Below are positions 16,454 to 25,548 of a stretch of 64,000 bases of DNA, one piece after another; the first letter of the stretch is position 1; the number at the start of each line of letters is the position of its first letter. The stretch lies in NCBI RefSeq assembly GCF_030546935.1, contig NZ_JAUOPH010000001.1, positions 558,001 to 622,000 of the forward strand, written 5' to 3'. This stretch comes from Marinobacter sp. 2_MG-2023 (GTDB taxonomy: Bacteria; Pseudomonadota; Gammaproteobacteria; Pseudomonadales; Oleiphilaceae). The notes under the pieces are model-generated. The model had not been told where the DNA came from and searched no databases. It worked only from the letters and a program-made list of their open reading frames with translations. A program made the position numbers and the translations under genes.

Positions 16454-17566
16454 CTAGCGGGCAATCACTTTATAGATAGGTCGCAACCTGGGGATCTGTT
16501 TCAGAACGACCTGAATAACCGTCATCAATGGTACTGCCAACAAAACGCCTACCGGCCCCCATAACCAGCCCCAGAAAAAAATCGAAACGAAGATAATGAT
16601 AGGGTTGATAGCCATGCGGAAGCCGTGAATCCAGGGCTCGATAAAGAAGCCCACCATTGTGGTCAGGGCAAGATAACCCACCGGTGCAACCGCCATCATC
16701 CACAAAGTATCCAGGCTTACTGCAGAGACAACCGCCAGCAACAGAATGGTGAGAATAACACCCAGGTAAGGAATAAAACGCGCCAAGCCAGCAACCAACC
16801 CCCAGACTGCAGGATCAGGCAAGCCCACCGCCCAGGCCATCAGGCCTGTAGCCACCCCGACGGCGGTATTGCTGATACCGAGAACAGCCAGATACTGGGC
16901 GATCTGATGCTGGGAATCCCGGCTGATGCGCATTACCCTTCTGCGCTGACTTCTCGGCAACTGCCGTACAAAATTCAGCATTAGCCTGTCACCACTGACC
17001 AGAAGGAAATAAGTCAGGGCCATGGCGAGAGCGAGGCCCGCCACTCCATCCCGGGCTTTGCTCATAAGCTGGGCTCGCCAGGACTCGGTCTGCAGAACTA
17101 CGGTTGTTGGCTCCGCGTCAGGCTTTTTCCCATCTCCATCTGAGAGACCACTAACAGAGTCCTCCACCTTCTGGGCAGACTCCGTCACCTTGCTGATCTG
17201 CCGTTTCAGTTCGCTTTCGCCGACCAGCAAACGGGAAATACCTTCAGGAGCCTTTCCTGCCCACTCCAATGCGGGTGTGGCAACGGCCATAGTTACCCCT
17301 GCGATAGCTGCAAGTAACGACAACACCAGGATCAGTGAACTGATCACCCTGGGGATGTGTAGACCTGAGCACAATCGAGACACCAAGGGTGACAACAACA
17401 GGCTAGTGAGAAGCGCCAGCACCATGGGCAATATGATCTGATGCGCAAGGTACAAGGTGTAAAGCACACCCAGAATAAACAGCCCATAGATTGGCGTGGC
17501 GAGATCGGCCAGTGTTTTTCCGGGCTCGGGAGCGGGTTGTTTACCCGAATGCTGTTCGTCATCCAT
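16454..17566 (-). CDS. AI-2E family transporter (PerM-like)
   Basis: A 370-residue polytopic protein with about eight hydrophobic segments. The segment FIPYLGVILTILLLAVVSA and the C-terminal WGWLWGPVGVLLAVPLMTVI are hallmarks of the AI-2E/PerM family, whose members export autoinducer-2-like molecules or act as Na+/H+ antiporters. The start is uncertain: in-frame ATGs at 17590 and 17566 and a TTG at 17650 exist, none with a strong ribosome-binding site. I chose the one giving a short polar N-terminus. It stands alone. Confidence 0.85.
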   Translation of the reverse strand: MDDEQHSGKQPAPEPGKTLADLATPIYGLFILGVLYTLYLAHQIILPMVLALLTSLLLSPLVSRLCSGLHIPRVISSLILVLSLLAAIAGVTMAVATPALEWAGKAPEGISRLLVGESELKRQISKVTESAQKVEDSVSGLSDGDGKKPDAEPTTVVLQTESWRAQLMSKARDGVAGLALAMALTYFLLVSGDRLMLNFVRQLPRSQRRRVMRISRDSQHQIAQYLAVLGISNTAVGVATGLMAWAVGLPDPAVWGLVAGLARFIPYLGVILTILLLAVVSAVSLDTLWMMAVAPVGYLALTTMVGFFIEPWIHGFRMAINPIIIFVSIFFWGWLWGPVGVLLAVPLMTVIQVVLKQIPRLRPIYKVIAR

Positions 17567-17733
17567 ATAAAAACCATTACCTGTCGACATGCAGCGATTA
17601 AAGGCGCCGCATGCCTGAATTGGTGCCCCCCCGAAGGTTTCGGCTGGCAAGCGGGACCAGTGTACCTTTGGTGAAGCTTTATCGCATTATAGAATGGCTT
17701 AGGTTGGGGTGAGGGCAACACACCGAAATTGAC

Positions 17734-18177
17734 TCAATTCTTGCATTCATTCTGGACACGCGAGCGAAACTCGTTACGGATGCGCTCGTTTTCATCATCA
17801 TTCACGAAAACGCGTTCCCCGTCCTTATTCAGCCGGTAAATTCCCGAAACACTTTTCAGATATTTCAGACGCGCCTCCAAGGATTCACAGTGAACTCTAT
17901 GCTTGGCGGCTTTAGTGGCCTGACTGGCTTGCGCCTGTTCCCGGGCGTTGCGCTCTTTTTCAGCTTGTTGAAGAAACTCATTCACTCGCTGCTTTCGTTC
18001 ACTGGCTACTGAATCAATGGAGGAAGGTGCTATGTCCAGGTGCACTTCGTCAGAAACCGCATTCGCGGGTGGTCGATCACCAAAGTGAGTCTGGCCGTTT
18101 TCATCAACCCAGCGATAGGCGCCAGCTTGGGTGATTGGGGCTGCCATGATTAAAAAAGTGAATATGAGCCCTTTCAT
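17734..18177 (-). CDS. DUF4124 domain periplasmic protein
   Basis: A 147-residue product with an N-terminal signal peptide (MKGLIFTFLIMAAPITQAGA) followed by YRWVDENGQTHFGDRPP, the DUF4124 signature. The rest is charged, helical and partly coiled-coil-like (residues about 60-100), ending in a Cys-containing segment. Family function is unknown; it is an envelope protein. AAAGAG precedes the ATG; I preferred this to the TTG one codon earlier. Confidence 0.85.
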   Translation of the reverse strand: MKGLIFTFLIMAAPITQAGAYRWVDENGQTHFGDRPPANAVSDEVHLDIAPSSIDSVASERKQRVNEFLQQAEKERNAREQAQASQATKAAKHRVHCESLEARLKYLKSVSGIYRLNKDGERVFVNDDENERIRNEFRSRVQNECKN

Positions 18178-18238
18178 CAAATTTGTTCTCTTTATTCAAG
18201 TAATGTGTGCAAAGGAACCAGGAAGCGAAAACGCTTCA

Positions 18239-18394
18239 TGCATTTATTATACGGAAACGGGCTGCATCGGCCACGGCGTATCCCTTACGCAGCTGAATGG
18301 CCGGCTCATTGCAGACCTGATTTCTGGCGTAGATAGCGAACTGGGTCGGTTCTGGATCGTTAACAGAAACGCGATTCCAGTACTGTCTGATTGA
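18239..18394 (+). pseudogene. Relic of an FAD-dependent amine/amino-acid oxidase (C-terminus)
   Basis: One plus-strand frame gives TGCIGHGVSLTQLNGRLIADL and then a stretch ending RFWIVNRNAIPVLSD and a stop. This is the C-terminal FAD-contact region of DadA/PuuB-like oxidases (GH.GHGVS...NGRLIAD...FW.VNR..IP). Nothing upstream continues the family: the previous bases belong to the DUF4124 promoter and gene on the other strand. It is therefore the tail of a lost gene, located 8 bases from the end of the orphan vgrG. Identification is by motif only. Confidence 0.6.
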
Positions 18395-18401
18395 TTGTGT
18401 T

Positions 18402-20363
18402 CTATGTCGACCCAGGTATCTCAGGCACGGCCACCTTTTGGCCACTTCCCGTTCCAGCCGCTCCGCCGGCGTTCATTTTGATTGCTGCCCCGCCGATGGC
18501 CACACCGCTGGGGTCAATCTTTACAAAGCTGCCGCCAGCCTTAAGGGTTATTTCAGCCCCCGCTTCAATAACGGCATTCTGTCCAGCCTTGATATGAAGC
18601 TCTGTTCCGGAGTCACTGAGCCAGGCAGTACCGGCTTTCAGGTGGAGCGTACCGGTTACGTTGAAACTGTGGTCCTTGCCGGTCTGTTCGCGCTTTTCCC
18701 CGTCGATGGTTTGATGTTCGTTGCCTTTGATATGGGTGAAGAGGTCATTCTCAACCGTCAGATGACTATCGTTTTTAATGACTTCAGTGCGATTATTTTC
18801 AGTGAGCAGGTCCAGATCTTTCTGGGCGTGAATGTAGACCTGCTCCTCGCCCACTTCATCTTCAAAACGCAGCTCGTTACTACCCTCGCCCTTATGCGTT
18901 TGAGTCTTCAGGGTGGTGCGGGTTTTATGTTCTGGCAACGCATAGGGAGGCATGTTGGTGGCGTGGTAGGTGCACCCGGTAATAATAGGCTGATCCGGGT
19001 CGCCGTCCAGGAAGGAAACGATCACTTCGTGACCAATTCTGGGCAAGGCCATAAAACCATACTGGCCACCGGCCCAGCCCTGACTGACTCTTAGCCAGGC
19101 GCTGCTGCACTCTGTGTTCTCCTTGCTCTCTACCTCATTTCGCCGCTGGCGCCGATCCCACGGAAAGCGCACTTTTACCCGGCCAAACTCATCGCAGTGG
19201 ATTTCCTCACCGTCCGGGCCAGTCACAATGGCTATCTGCGGGCCGTCCATCAGGCGGCGATGAGTGAGTGCCGGCCGCCAGGTTTTGTCGGTGGGTATGG
19301 CACCGAAGGTGTTGTGGTAGGAGGTGGGCTCAGAACCGCCCTCTTCTTCCATTGCCTGGGGTTGTTTGCCGATATGGGTAACGGCTGTAAGCAGCCAGTC
19401 CCGGTTCAGCTTTGGGTTGTCGTGATCGGTCAGCCTGGTTTTGGCGCCGCAGGAAAAGTCCGGGCGGTTGCTTTCGCCCCTTGCCGTGCTGGCGTCGTTT
19501 CTCAAGGCGTCCAGCCGCGCTTCGGTAAAAGGCTGGCCGCTGGCGTCGGCCTTGAACCGGCCCGGGTAGTCGAAGTGCTCATAGTCCTGGCGTTGACTGG
19601 GGCTGGCGCCACTCTGTTCGTGCATCAGGGCGTAGGCAGGGTTCCTGAAGGTGTAGTCCTTCATGGTCACGGAGGCGGCACGTACCCGTTCTTCGTAGCG
19701 GAAGCAGAACACGGCAGCTTGCTGGGTGCTGCCACCGGCTTTGCCATTGTATTCGGCGGTTTCCAGTCTGGGTGCATTGCCGTGATGGTCCGCAATCAGG
19801 AATCCGGGCTTCTCCTTTCCTCCTTTCTTACCGTCTACGCTGCCGTGCTGATAGCGATAATGCCAGCCTTCTTCTGCGGCCAGACGCTGAATAAACGCCA
19901 GATCAGTTTCCCGGTGCTGTACGCAGTATTCCCGCTCCTGAGGTGTGCGCTTGAGCTCAAACACCAAGTCCATAATGCCCCGTTCCTCCAGCAGGGTTCG
20001 CACAATAGTGTCTGTGGTCTGGTTCTGGAAGATGCGGCTGTTGTGCATCAATCCCAGGCGCCATAAGGGCGGCTGTATGACCAATTCATAAAGGGTGCGG
20101 TGGTGGCCGCTATCACCCCGGGCAAACTCGTTCACCACACCTGAGAAGCCGCGAAGGGGCGCGCCGTTTTGCCAAACCACCAGATCTACGGGCTGCTCCA
20201 GAACCTCGGAGGCATCAATGCCGGGATCGGTGCTGGCCAGCTCAAGACGGCCGTGAAACAGGTCCGATAGTCGTTCAGTCAGCGTAAAGCCAACCACAGA
20301 AAATAAATCAGAGGGGAGTTCGCCAACACGGGCGGTAAACTGCAGTCCGTTTGCCTTGGACAT
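18402..20363 (-). CDS. vgrG: Type VI secretion tip protein VgrG (orphan)
   Basis: A 653-residue VgrG spike protein. The N-terminal gp27-like part (to about 370) is followed by the gp5 OB-fold region (IVTGPDGEEIHCDEFGRVKVRFPWD; SSAWLRVSQGWAGGQYGFMALPRIGHEVIVSFLDGDPDQP) and a repetitive C-terminal beta helix. There is no added effector domain. No tss, hcp, adaptor (DUF4123), PAAR or effector genes are adjacent, so it must serve a secretion apparatus encoded elsewhere. A gene relic lies just downstream. Confidence 0.93.
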   Translation of the reverse strand: MSKANGLQFTARVGELPSDLFSVVGFTLTERLSDLFHGRLELASTDPGIDASEVLEQPVDLVVWQNGAPLRGFSGVVNEFARGDSGHHRTLYELVIQPPLWRLGLMHNSRIFQNQTTDTIVRTLLEERGIMDLVFELKRTPQEREYCVQHRETDLAFIQRLAAEEGWHYRYQHGSVDGKKGGKEKPGFLIADHHGNAPRLETAEYNGKAGGSTQQAAVFCFRYEERVRAASVTMKDYTFRNPAYALMHEQSGASPSQRQDYEHFDYPGRFKADASGQPFTEARLDALRNDASTARGESNRPDFSCGAKTRLTDHDNPKLNRDWLLTAVTHIGKQPQAMEEEGGSEPTSYHNTFGAIPTDKTWRPALTHRRLMDGPQIAIVTGPDGEEIHCDEFGRVKVRFPWDRRQRRNEVESKENTECSSAWLRVSQGWAGGQYGFMALPRIGHEVIVSFLDGDPDQPIITGCTYHATNMPPYALPEHKTRTTLKTQTHKGEGSNELRFEDEVGEEQVYIHAQKDLDLLTENNRTEVIKNDSHLTVENDLFTHIKGNEHQTIDGEKREQTGKDHSFNVTGTLHLKAGTAWLSDSGTELHIKAGQNAVIEAGAEITLKAGGSFVKIDPSGVAIGGAAIKMNAGGAAGTGSGQKVAVPEIPGST

Positions 20364-20547
20364 ATCTTCAATCCTTGAAGGTATGATTCTGTTTAGATTC
20401 GGGCTGGAATTCTGTCGTAAACGCCCTGGTTAATCAAACGTTCACTGGGCCTAAGGCGCAACCTATCTCATCACTGATACAAAACAGCTTGTTCTTGCCA
20501 ACTCACACTGGAACAATTGCGCTCATCATTCCTCTATATGGCCAATC

Positions 20548-20790
20548 ATGAAACTACTCGTCCGCAACCTCGCACGCACCACAACAGAACAGGAAATTCG
20601 GGAGCTTTTTGAAGCCCACGGAACCGTCACTGAGTGCACTCTGGTACTGGATAAAGAAACCGGGAAATCAAAAGGCTTCGGCTTTGTGGAAATGCCGAAT
20701 GTAAAAGAGGCCAAGCTTGCCAAGGCTCGCCTGCATGAAACCCGAGTGGGCTCAAACCGGATTCGGGTAAAAGTCGCCCAGGATTCGTAG
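20548..20790 (+). CDS. RRM RNA-binding protein
   Basis: The 80-residue protein is a single RNA recognition motif. RNP2 is KLLVRNLA at residues 2-9 and RNP1 is KSKGFGFVEM near residue 45. Bacterial single-RRM proteins of this kind bind RNA and are often cold-inducible. There are no flanking Gly-rich extensions. The gene stands alone between vgrG and a YkgJ-like gene. Confidence 0.93.
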   Translation: MKLLVRNLARTTTEQEIRELFEAHGTVTECTLVLDKETGKSKGFGFVEMPNVKEAKLAKARLHETRVGSNRIRVKVAQDS

Positions 20791-20808
20791 TGGCCATGAA
20801 GCCGGTTT

Positions 20809-21108
20809 TTATTCCACCGGCTCGTTGGCGGCGCGTTCAGCGATACACTCGTAGCCGCCCATTTCGAACTCCCTGCAAATAAACGGCCTGCTCTCATAAA
20901 TCGAGCAGGACATGGTGCTGCGATCCAATGCTGCACACCAACCATCCTCTGATCGCGCCATGGTCTGGCCGCCCCACTTATCGGTCTCGATAAACCGTTC
21001 AGGAACGCCTGTCTCTGAAATCAGCATTACTTCGAGGCGACAGCAACACGCCTCACAATTCGAACAGCTAACGGCGGGAGCTGCCCCCGCCTTCGTGTCT
21101 ATCAACAT
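20809..21108 (-). CDS. YkgJ-family cysteine cluster protein
   Basis: The 99-residue protein carries CSNCEACCC near residue 16 and later Cys residues in DGWCAAL, SCSIYESRPFICREF and YEC, the pattern of the YkgJ (Fe-S or zinc cluster) family. Function in bacteria is undefined. It starts a few hundred bases downstream of the OsmC-YcaO gene on the same strand, with a 37-base gap, so the two may be one transcript. Confidence 0.88.
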   Translation of the reverse strand: MLIDTKAGAAPAVSCSNCEACCCRLEVMLISETGVPERFIETDKWGGQTMARSEDGWCAALDRSTMSCSIYESRPFICREFEMGGYECIAERAANEPVE

Positions 21109-21145
21109 CTGTTACTGCGACCATGAGAAAAGTTGCGCCTGGTCA

Positions 21146-23407
21146 CTACACAGCCTTAGCCGCACGGGCAGCGTGGAGTTTTTTGTAGCTTTCGATCAGG
21201 CGCAGATGTTTATCCAGGCCTTCCAGCTGCATATTGGTTGGAGTAAGCCCGTAGAAGCGCACACTGCCTTCGACTGAACCAACAACCGCATTCATAATCT
21301 CTTCGCCAAACATGCGCTGGAGATTAAACAGGTAATCACTCAACTCAAGCTCGTCATCCAGAGTGATCTCCAGCACGGCATTCACAGCTCGATAAAACAG
21401 CCCACGCTCAACCGTGTTGTCGTTGAACTGGATAAAGGTCTCAACCTGCTCAAGCGCTTCTTCGTAACGTTGCAGAGCCAGATTGATCAGCAGCTTTAAT
21501 TCGAGAATGGTTAGCTGACCCCAAACGGTGTTTTCGTCGAATTCGATACCAATCAGGGTAATAATATCCGTATGTTCATCGATCTGGCTCTCGTCCAGCC
21601 GTTCAACCAATGCACTCAATTGCTCATCGCTCAGTGAGTGAAGATTGAGAATATCTTCACGGTAATCCAGAGCTTTATTGGTGTTATCCCAGATCAGATC
21701 TTCGACCTCGTAAACTTCAGAATAGCCGGGTACCAGCATGCGGCAAACGGGAGCGCCCAGATCTTCAAAAACCGCTGTGTACACTTCTTTGCCCATGTCT
21801 TCAAGAATACTGAACAGGCAGGCGGCTTCTTCCTCGTTGGTACCCGAGAAGTCCCATTCATTGAATTCATAGTCGGGCTTGGCACTGAAGAAACGCCAGG
21901 AAACAACCCCGCTGGAATCAATAAAGTGCTCCACATAATTGTTTGGCTCAGAAACTGCGAAGCTGTTAAACGTCGGTGGCGGCAAATCGTTCAGGCCCTC
22001 AAAACTACGCCCCTGCATCAATTCTGTAAGGCTGCGTTCCAGCGCCACTTCCATAGTGGGGTGCGCGCCGAAGGAGGCAAAAACACCGCAGGTTTTCGGA
22101 TTCATCAAAGTGACGCAGGCCACCGGAAACTGACCACCAAGAGAGGCATCTTTTACCAGGACCGGGTACCCCTGAGCCTCCAGCGCCCGAATACCCTCGA
22201 GAATACTTGGGTATTTTTCCAGCACGTGCAAAGGCACATCAGGCAATGAAATTTCTTCCTGGATAATCTGTTTTTTGACCGCTCGTTCAAAGATTTCCGA
22301 CAGACACTGAACCTGCGCTTCCTGTAACGTGTTACCGGCACTCATGCCGTTGCTGAGAAACAGGTTTTCGATCAGATTCGAAGGAAAGTACACCTCTTGC
22401 CCATCGGAGTGGCGCACAAACGGCAATGAGCAAATTCCGCGTGCAACATTGCCAGAGTTGGTGTCGATCAGGTTAGAGCCGCAAAGCTCGTCTTCCGGGT
22501 TATAGATGGCCAGGCAATGGTCATCCAGAATCTCTTCTGGTAGCTCGTCATTGGACCCCGGCTTGAACCATCGCTCCCTCGGGTAATGAACGAAATCGCT
22601 ATTGGCAATTTCTTCACCGAAGAACTGATCGTTGTAAAAGAAATTACAGTTAAGGCGCTCAATAAACTCACCCAGCGCCGAACACAGAGCACTTTCTTTG
22701 GTGGCACCCTTACCGTTGGTAAAGCACATCGGCGAAGCCGCATCTCGCATGTGCAGTGACCACACGTGAGGCACTATGTTGCGCCAGGACGCGATTTCAA
22801 TCTTCATGCCCAGATCCGCCAGAATGGCGGTCATGTTGGCTATGGTTTGCTCCAAAGGAAGGTCTTTACCAGCAATGTAGGTACTGGCGCCGTCCTCCGG
22901 TTTCGCGATCAGCAGGGCTTGTGCGTCGGCATCCAGGCTATCCACCAATTCAATCTGGAAGTCCGGACCGGTTTGCACAACTTTTTTAACGGTACAGCGA
23001 TCGATTGATCGAACTATGCCCTGGCGATGCTTTTCGGAAAGATCTTCAGGCAACTCTACCTGGATCTTGAAAATCTGTTTGTAGCGATTTTCAGGATCCA
23101 CAATATTGTTCTGGGACAGGCGGATATTGTCGGTTGGAATATCCCGCGCCAGGCAGTACACCTTCACAAAATAGGCAGCGCACAACGCTGACGAAGCCAA
23201 AAAGTAGTCAAATGGACCGGGTGCCGAGCCGTCACCTTTGTAGCGAATAGGCTGATCGGCAATCACCGAGAAGTCATCAAACTTGGCTTCGACTCGGAGG
23301 TTGTCGAGATAATTGACGTTGATTTCCATTGCGAGGGTACCCGGTTTGTAGATTTCGGCGCGCTTCGGCCATGCAGGGCCGCCATTATAGACTTTACGCT
23401 GCGTCAC
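21146..23407 (-). CDS. OsmC-YcaO fusion protein
   Basis: A 753-residue protein with two recognisable parts. Residues about 27-170 form an OsmC-like domain (GDGSAPGPFDYFLASSALCAA, with a second Cys in DRCTVKK) of the peroxide-scavenging family. From about 185 on it is YcaO (FTNGKGATKESALCSALGEFIERL and the later HPTMEVALERSLTELMQGR), similar to the ATP-binding YcaO of E. coli that is annotated as RimO-associated. An in-frame ATG at 23329 (the OsmC start) is an alternative to the GTG used here. No precursor peptide or other azoline genes are adjacent. Confidence 0.85.
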   Translation of the reverse strand: MTQRKVYNGGPAWPKRAEIYKPGTLAMEINVNYLDNLRVEAKFDDFSVIADQPIRYKGDGSAPGPFDYFLASSALCAAYFVKVYCLARDIPTDNIRLSQNNIVDPENRYKQIFKIQVELPEDLSEKHRQGIVRSIDRCTVKKVVQTGPDFQIELVDSLDADAQALLIAKPEDGASTYIAGKDLPLEQTIANMTAILADLGMKIEIASWRNIVPHVWSLHMRDAASPMCFTNGKGATKESALCSALGEFIERLNCNFFYNDQFFGEEIANSDFVHYPRERWFKPGSNDELPEEILDDHCLAIYNPEDELCGSNLIDTNSGNVARGICSLPFVRHSDGQEVYFPSNLIENLFLSNGMSAGNTLQEAQVQCLSEIFERAVKKQIIQEEISLPDVPLHVLEKYPSILEGIRALEAQGYPVLVKDASLGGQFPVACVTLMNPKTCGVFASFGAHPTMEVALERSLTELMQGRSFEGLNDLPPPTFNSFAVSEPNNYVEHFIDSSGVVSWRFFSAKPDYEFNEWDFSGTNEEEAACLFSILEDMGKEVYTAVFEDLGAPVCRMLVPGYSEVYEVEDLIWDNTNKALDYREDILNLHSLSDEQLSALVERLDESQIDEHTDIITLIGIEFDENTVWGQLTILELKLLINLALQRYEEALEQVETFIQFNDNTVERGLFYRAVNAVLEITLDDELELSDYLFNLQRMFGEEIMNAVVGSVEGSVRFYGLTPTNMQLEGLDKHLRLIESYKKLHAARAAKAV

Positions 23408-23449
23408 TCATACCTAGTACCAATCACTACCCTGGCCCTGGCTACGCAC

Positions 23450-24382
23450 TCACTCAGCTGGGCGAGTAACTACTGGCCGGAAGATCCGCCACACCCGTTG
23501 CAATTTTTCTTTCGGCAGAATCACCAGCAGGTTGCCGGCAAGCACCAGCGAGACGCCGGCAACCGCCTCTATAGTCCAGTGGTAATCTTCGAATACCGTA
23601 GAGAGCGCAAGTGCCACGATCGGGAAAAGCACCATGCAGTAGGCTGCCCGCTCCGGCCCTATTCGCCCGAGCAGAGTAAGGAAACTGCCGAAGCCCAGTA
23701 CCGATCCAACCAGGGCCAGATAAACCAAAGAGCCCGTATAGGTCCAGGTGGTGTCGAAAACAAACGCCTCGCCCCTGCCCCAGGCAATGAGCGCCAGTGT
23801 CAGGGCGCCATAAGCCATGCCATAGGCGTTGCTCTGCATGACAGGCAGTTTTGCAGACTGGTTGCGGGCCGAGAGCATATTCCCGAACGAAGTGATAAAA
23901 GTTCCTACCAGGCTAAGGATGATCGCGCGCAAGGTCGTGCCATCTGCGTCCAAAGCGCGAACTTCCGGTAAAAATACCAGGCAAATACCCACAAGCCCCA
24001 GAGCTGCCCCGCCGATAACTGCCCGGGGCACGCGATTGCCAAAAAACAGGGCACCATTGATGATGTTCATCACGATAATTGTGGAGAACACCACCGCAAT
24101 CAATCCACTCGTGATGTCGGCAGAAGCCTGATAAACCAGCATGTAGTTGAACCCGAATAACATGAGGCCCTGGCCCGCCATCCAGAGATGCTGACGAAAT
24201 CCGAACCTCATATTTCTCCGCGTAAGGCTGCACCAAAGCATCAACACCAGCGCAGACAACCCGAAGCGGTAGGCAATGGAGACATCGCCCGGGACCTCAC
24301 CGAGTTGCAGGGGTATCGCTATAAACGTCGATCCCCAGATCAGAACGGTGGATAAGTAGAGTACAAAGGTATTCGTCAGCAT
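23450..24382 (-). CDS. EamA/DMT family transporter
   Basis: A 310-residue protein with about ten hydrophobic segments and the two EamA repeats, including LSTVLIWGSTFIAIPLQLG near the N-terminus. The family exports or imports metabolites such as amino acids. I used the ATG at 24382 instead of a TTG six codons earlier. Substrate unknown; adjacent to, but separated from, the OsmC-YcaO gene by 42 bases. Confidence 0.82.
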   Translation of the reverse strand: MLTNTFVLYLSTVLIWGSTFIAIPLQLGEVPGDVSIAYRFGLSALVLMLWCSLTRRNMRFGFRQHLWMAGQGLMLFGFNYMLVYQASADITSGLIAVVFSTIIVMNIINGALFFGNRVPRAVIGGAALGLVGICLVFLPEVRALDADGTTLRAIILSLVGTFITSFGNMLSARNQSAKLPVMQSNAYGMAYGALTLALIAWGRGEAFVFDTTWTYTGSLVYLALVGSVLGFGSFLTLLGRIGPERAAYCMVLFPIVALALSTVFEDYHWTIEAVAGVSLVLAGNLLVILPKEKLQRVWRIFRPVVTRPAE

Positions 24383-24560
24383 AGGTAAAACAGCCTGCAA
24401 CCATGATCAGTAACCGGCCAGGTTTTACGAACCGCCGATCCAACATTCAGAAAACTCATTGTCCTACTTATAGTTATCTTGCTCAACAGTTTTTACACTG
24501 ACATACGGCGACATTCAGGACAGGAAAAGATGAGCTGGGAGAGGGGCTCAGAAGGAGATT

Positions 24561-24585
24561 CCGGGGCACGGAAACCGTGCCCCGG
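24561..24585 (-). terminator. Strong stem-loop after mmsB
   Basis: CCGGGGCACGG and CCGTGCCCCGG pair perfectly across three bases, 6 bases after the mmsB stop. On the minus strand it is followed by AATCTCC, so it lacks a U run, but it is placed where the operon should end. Confidence 0.6.
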
Positions 24586-24591
24586 AGGGTT

Positions 24592-25479
24592 TTACTCAGG
24601 CTTATAAAGGCGCTGGATACTGGAGAAATCCAGCGCTCCATTGCCCTGCCCTGCGTGGAGCTCAAACAGGTTTCGTGCGAGAGAGCCCATGGGAATCGCT
24701 GCGTGGCTCTTCACGGCGTTATCGAACGCCAGGCCAAGATCCTTGTTCATCAAATCAACAAGAAAGCCACCTTCGTATCCCCGTGAGGCAGGCGCTGCTT
24801 CCATGACTCCAGGCCAGGGGTTATAAACATTCAATGCCCAGTTACCACCAGAGCTCTGCTTCATGACTTCCGAGAGAACTGCTGGATCCAGACCGTTTTT
24901 CACACCCAGTGCAAGGGCTTCACTTGTGCCTGCCATCAGGATGGCCAAAAGCATGTTGTTGCAGATTTTGGCAACCTGCCCCGCGCCATGATCGCCGGCA
25001 TGGAAAATGTTCTTGCCCATGTCCTCAAGTATTGGCTTCGCTTTATTGAAAGTGCCTTCATCGCCACCGCAGATAAAGCTCAGAGTGCCCGCTTTGGCAC
25101 CACCCACACCGCCTGAGACCGGAGCATCAAGGAACGGAATGTGTTTGGCCTCAGCCTGCTCAGCCACACCGCGAGCGGTTTCCGGAGAGATAGTAGACGA
25201 ATCAATAACCAGAGTGCCTTCGGGCAGCGCAGCCAGCAAGCCATCTTCACCCAGATACACAGCTTCGACGTGCTTGCCTGCCGGCAGCATGGTGATCACA
25301 CATTCTACGCCCCTGGCGGCTTCATGGGCCGTAGCCGCGGTTTTTGCGCCTTCGGAAACCAGTGCAGCAACCGCATCTTTCGACAGGTCAAAAACGGTTA
25401 CATCGTGCCCGGCTTTTACAAGGTTGCTGGCCATAGGGCCACCCATGTTGCCAAGGCCAATAAAGGTAATCGTTGCCAT
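24592..25479 (-). CDS. mmsB: 3-hydroxyisobutyrate dehydrogenase MmsB
   Basis: A 295-residue NAD-dependent enzyme that oxidises 3-hydroxyisobutyrate to methylmalonate semialdehyde in valine breakdown. FIGLGNMGGPMASNL is the Rossmann nucleotide loop, DAPVSGGVGGA is the substrate-binding signature, and GAGQVAKICNNM contains the catalytic Lys of the beta-hydroxyacid dehydrogenase family. AGGGG lies six bases before the chosen ATG. It is the last gene of the mms operon. Confidence 0.93.
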   Translation of the reverse strand: MATITFIGLGNMGGPMASNLVKAGHDVTVFDLSKDAVAALVSEGAKTAATAHEAARGVECVITMLPAGKHVEAVYLGEDGLLAALPEGTLVIDSSTISPETARGVAEQAEAKHIPFLDAPVSGGVGGAKAGTLSFICGGDEGTFNKAKPILEDMGKNIFHAGDHGAGQVAKICNNMLLAILMAGTSEALALGVKNGLDPAVLSEVMKQSSGGNWALNVYNPWPGVMEAAPASRGYEGGFLVDLMNKDLGLAFDNAVKSHAAIPMGSLARNLFELHAGQGNGALDFSSIQRLYKPE

Positions 25480-25548
25480 AATCATCCCCTTGTTTTTGTA
25501 TTCGGTTGAGTAGGCCGCTGCTCGTATCAAGCCAGGCGGCCTGTTTGG

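Noticed and set aside
18236..18445. Minus-strand 69-codon frame after vgrG
   Set aside because: It overlaps the vgrG end in another frame and shows no family pattern; the plus-strand frame matches an oxidase tail better.
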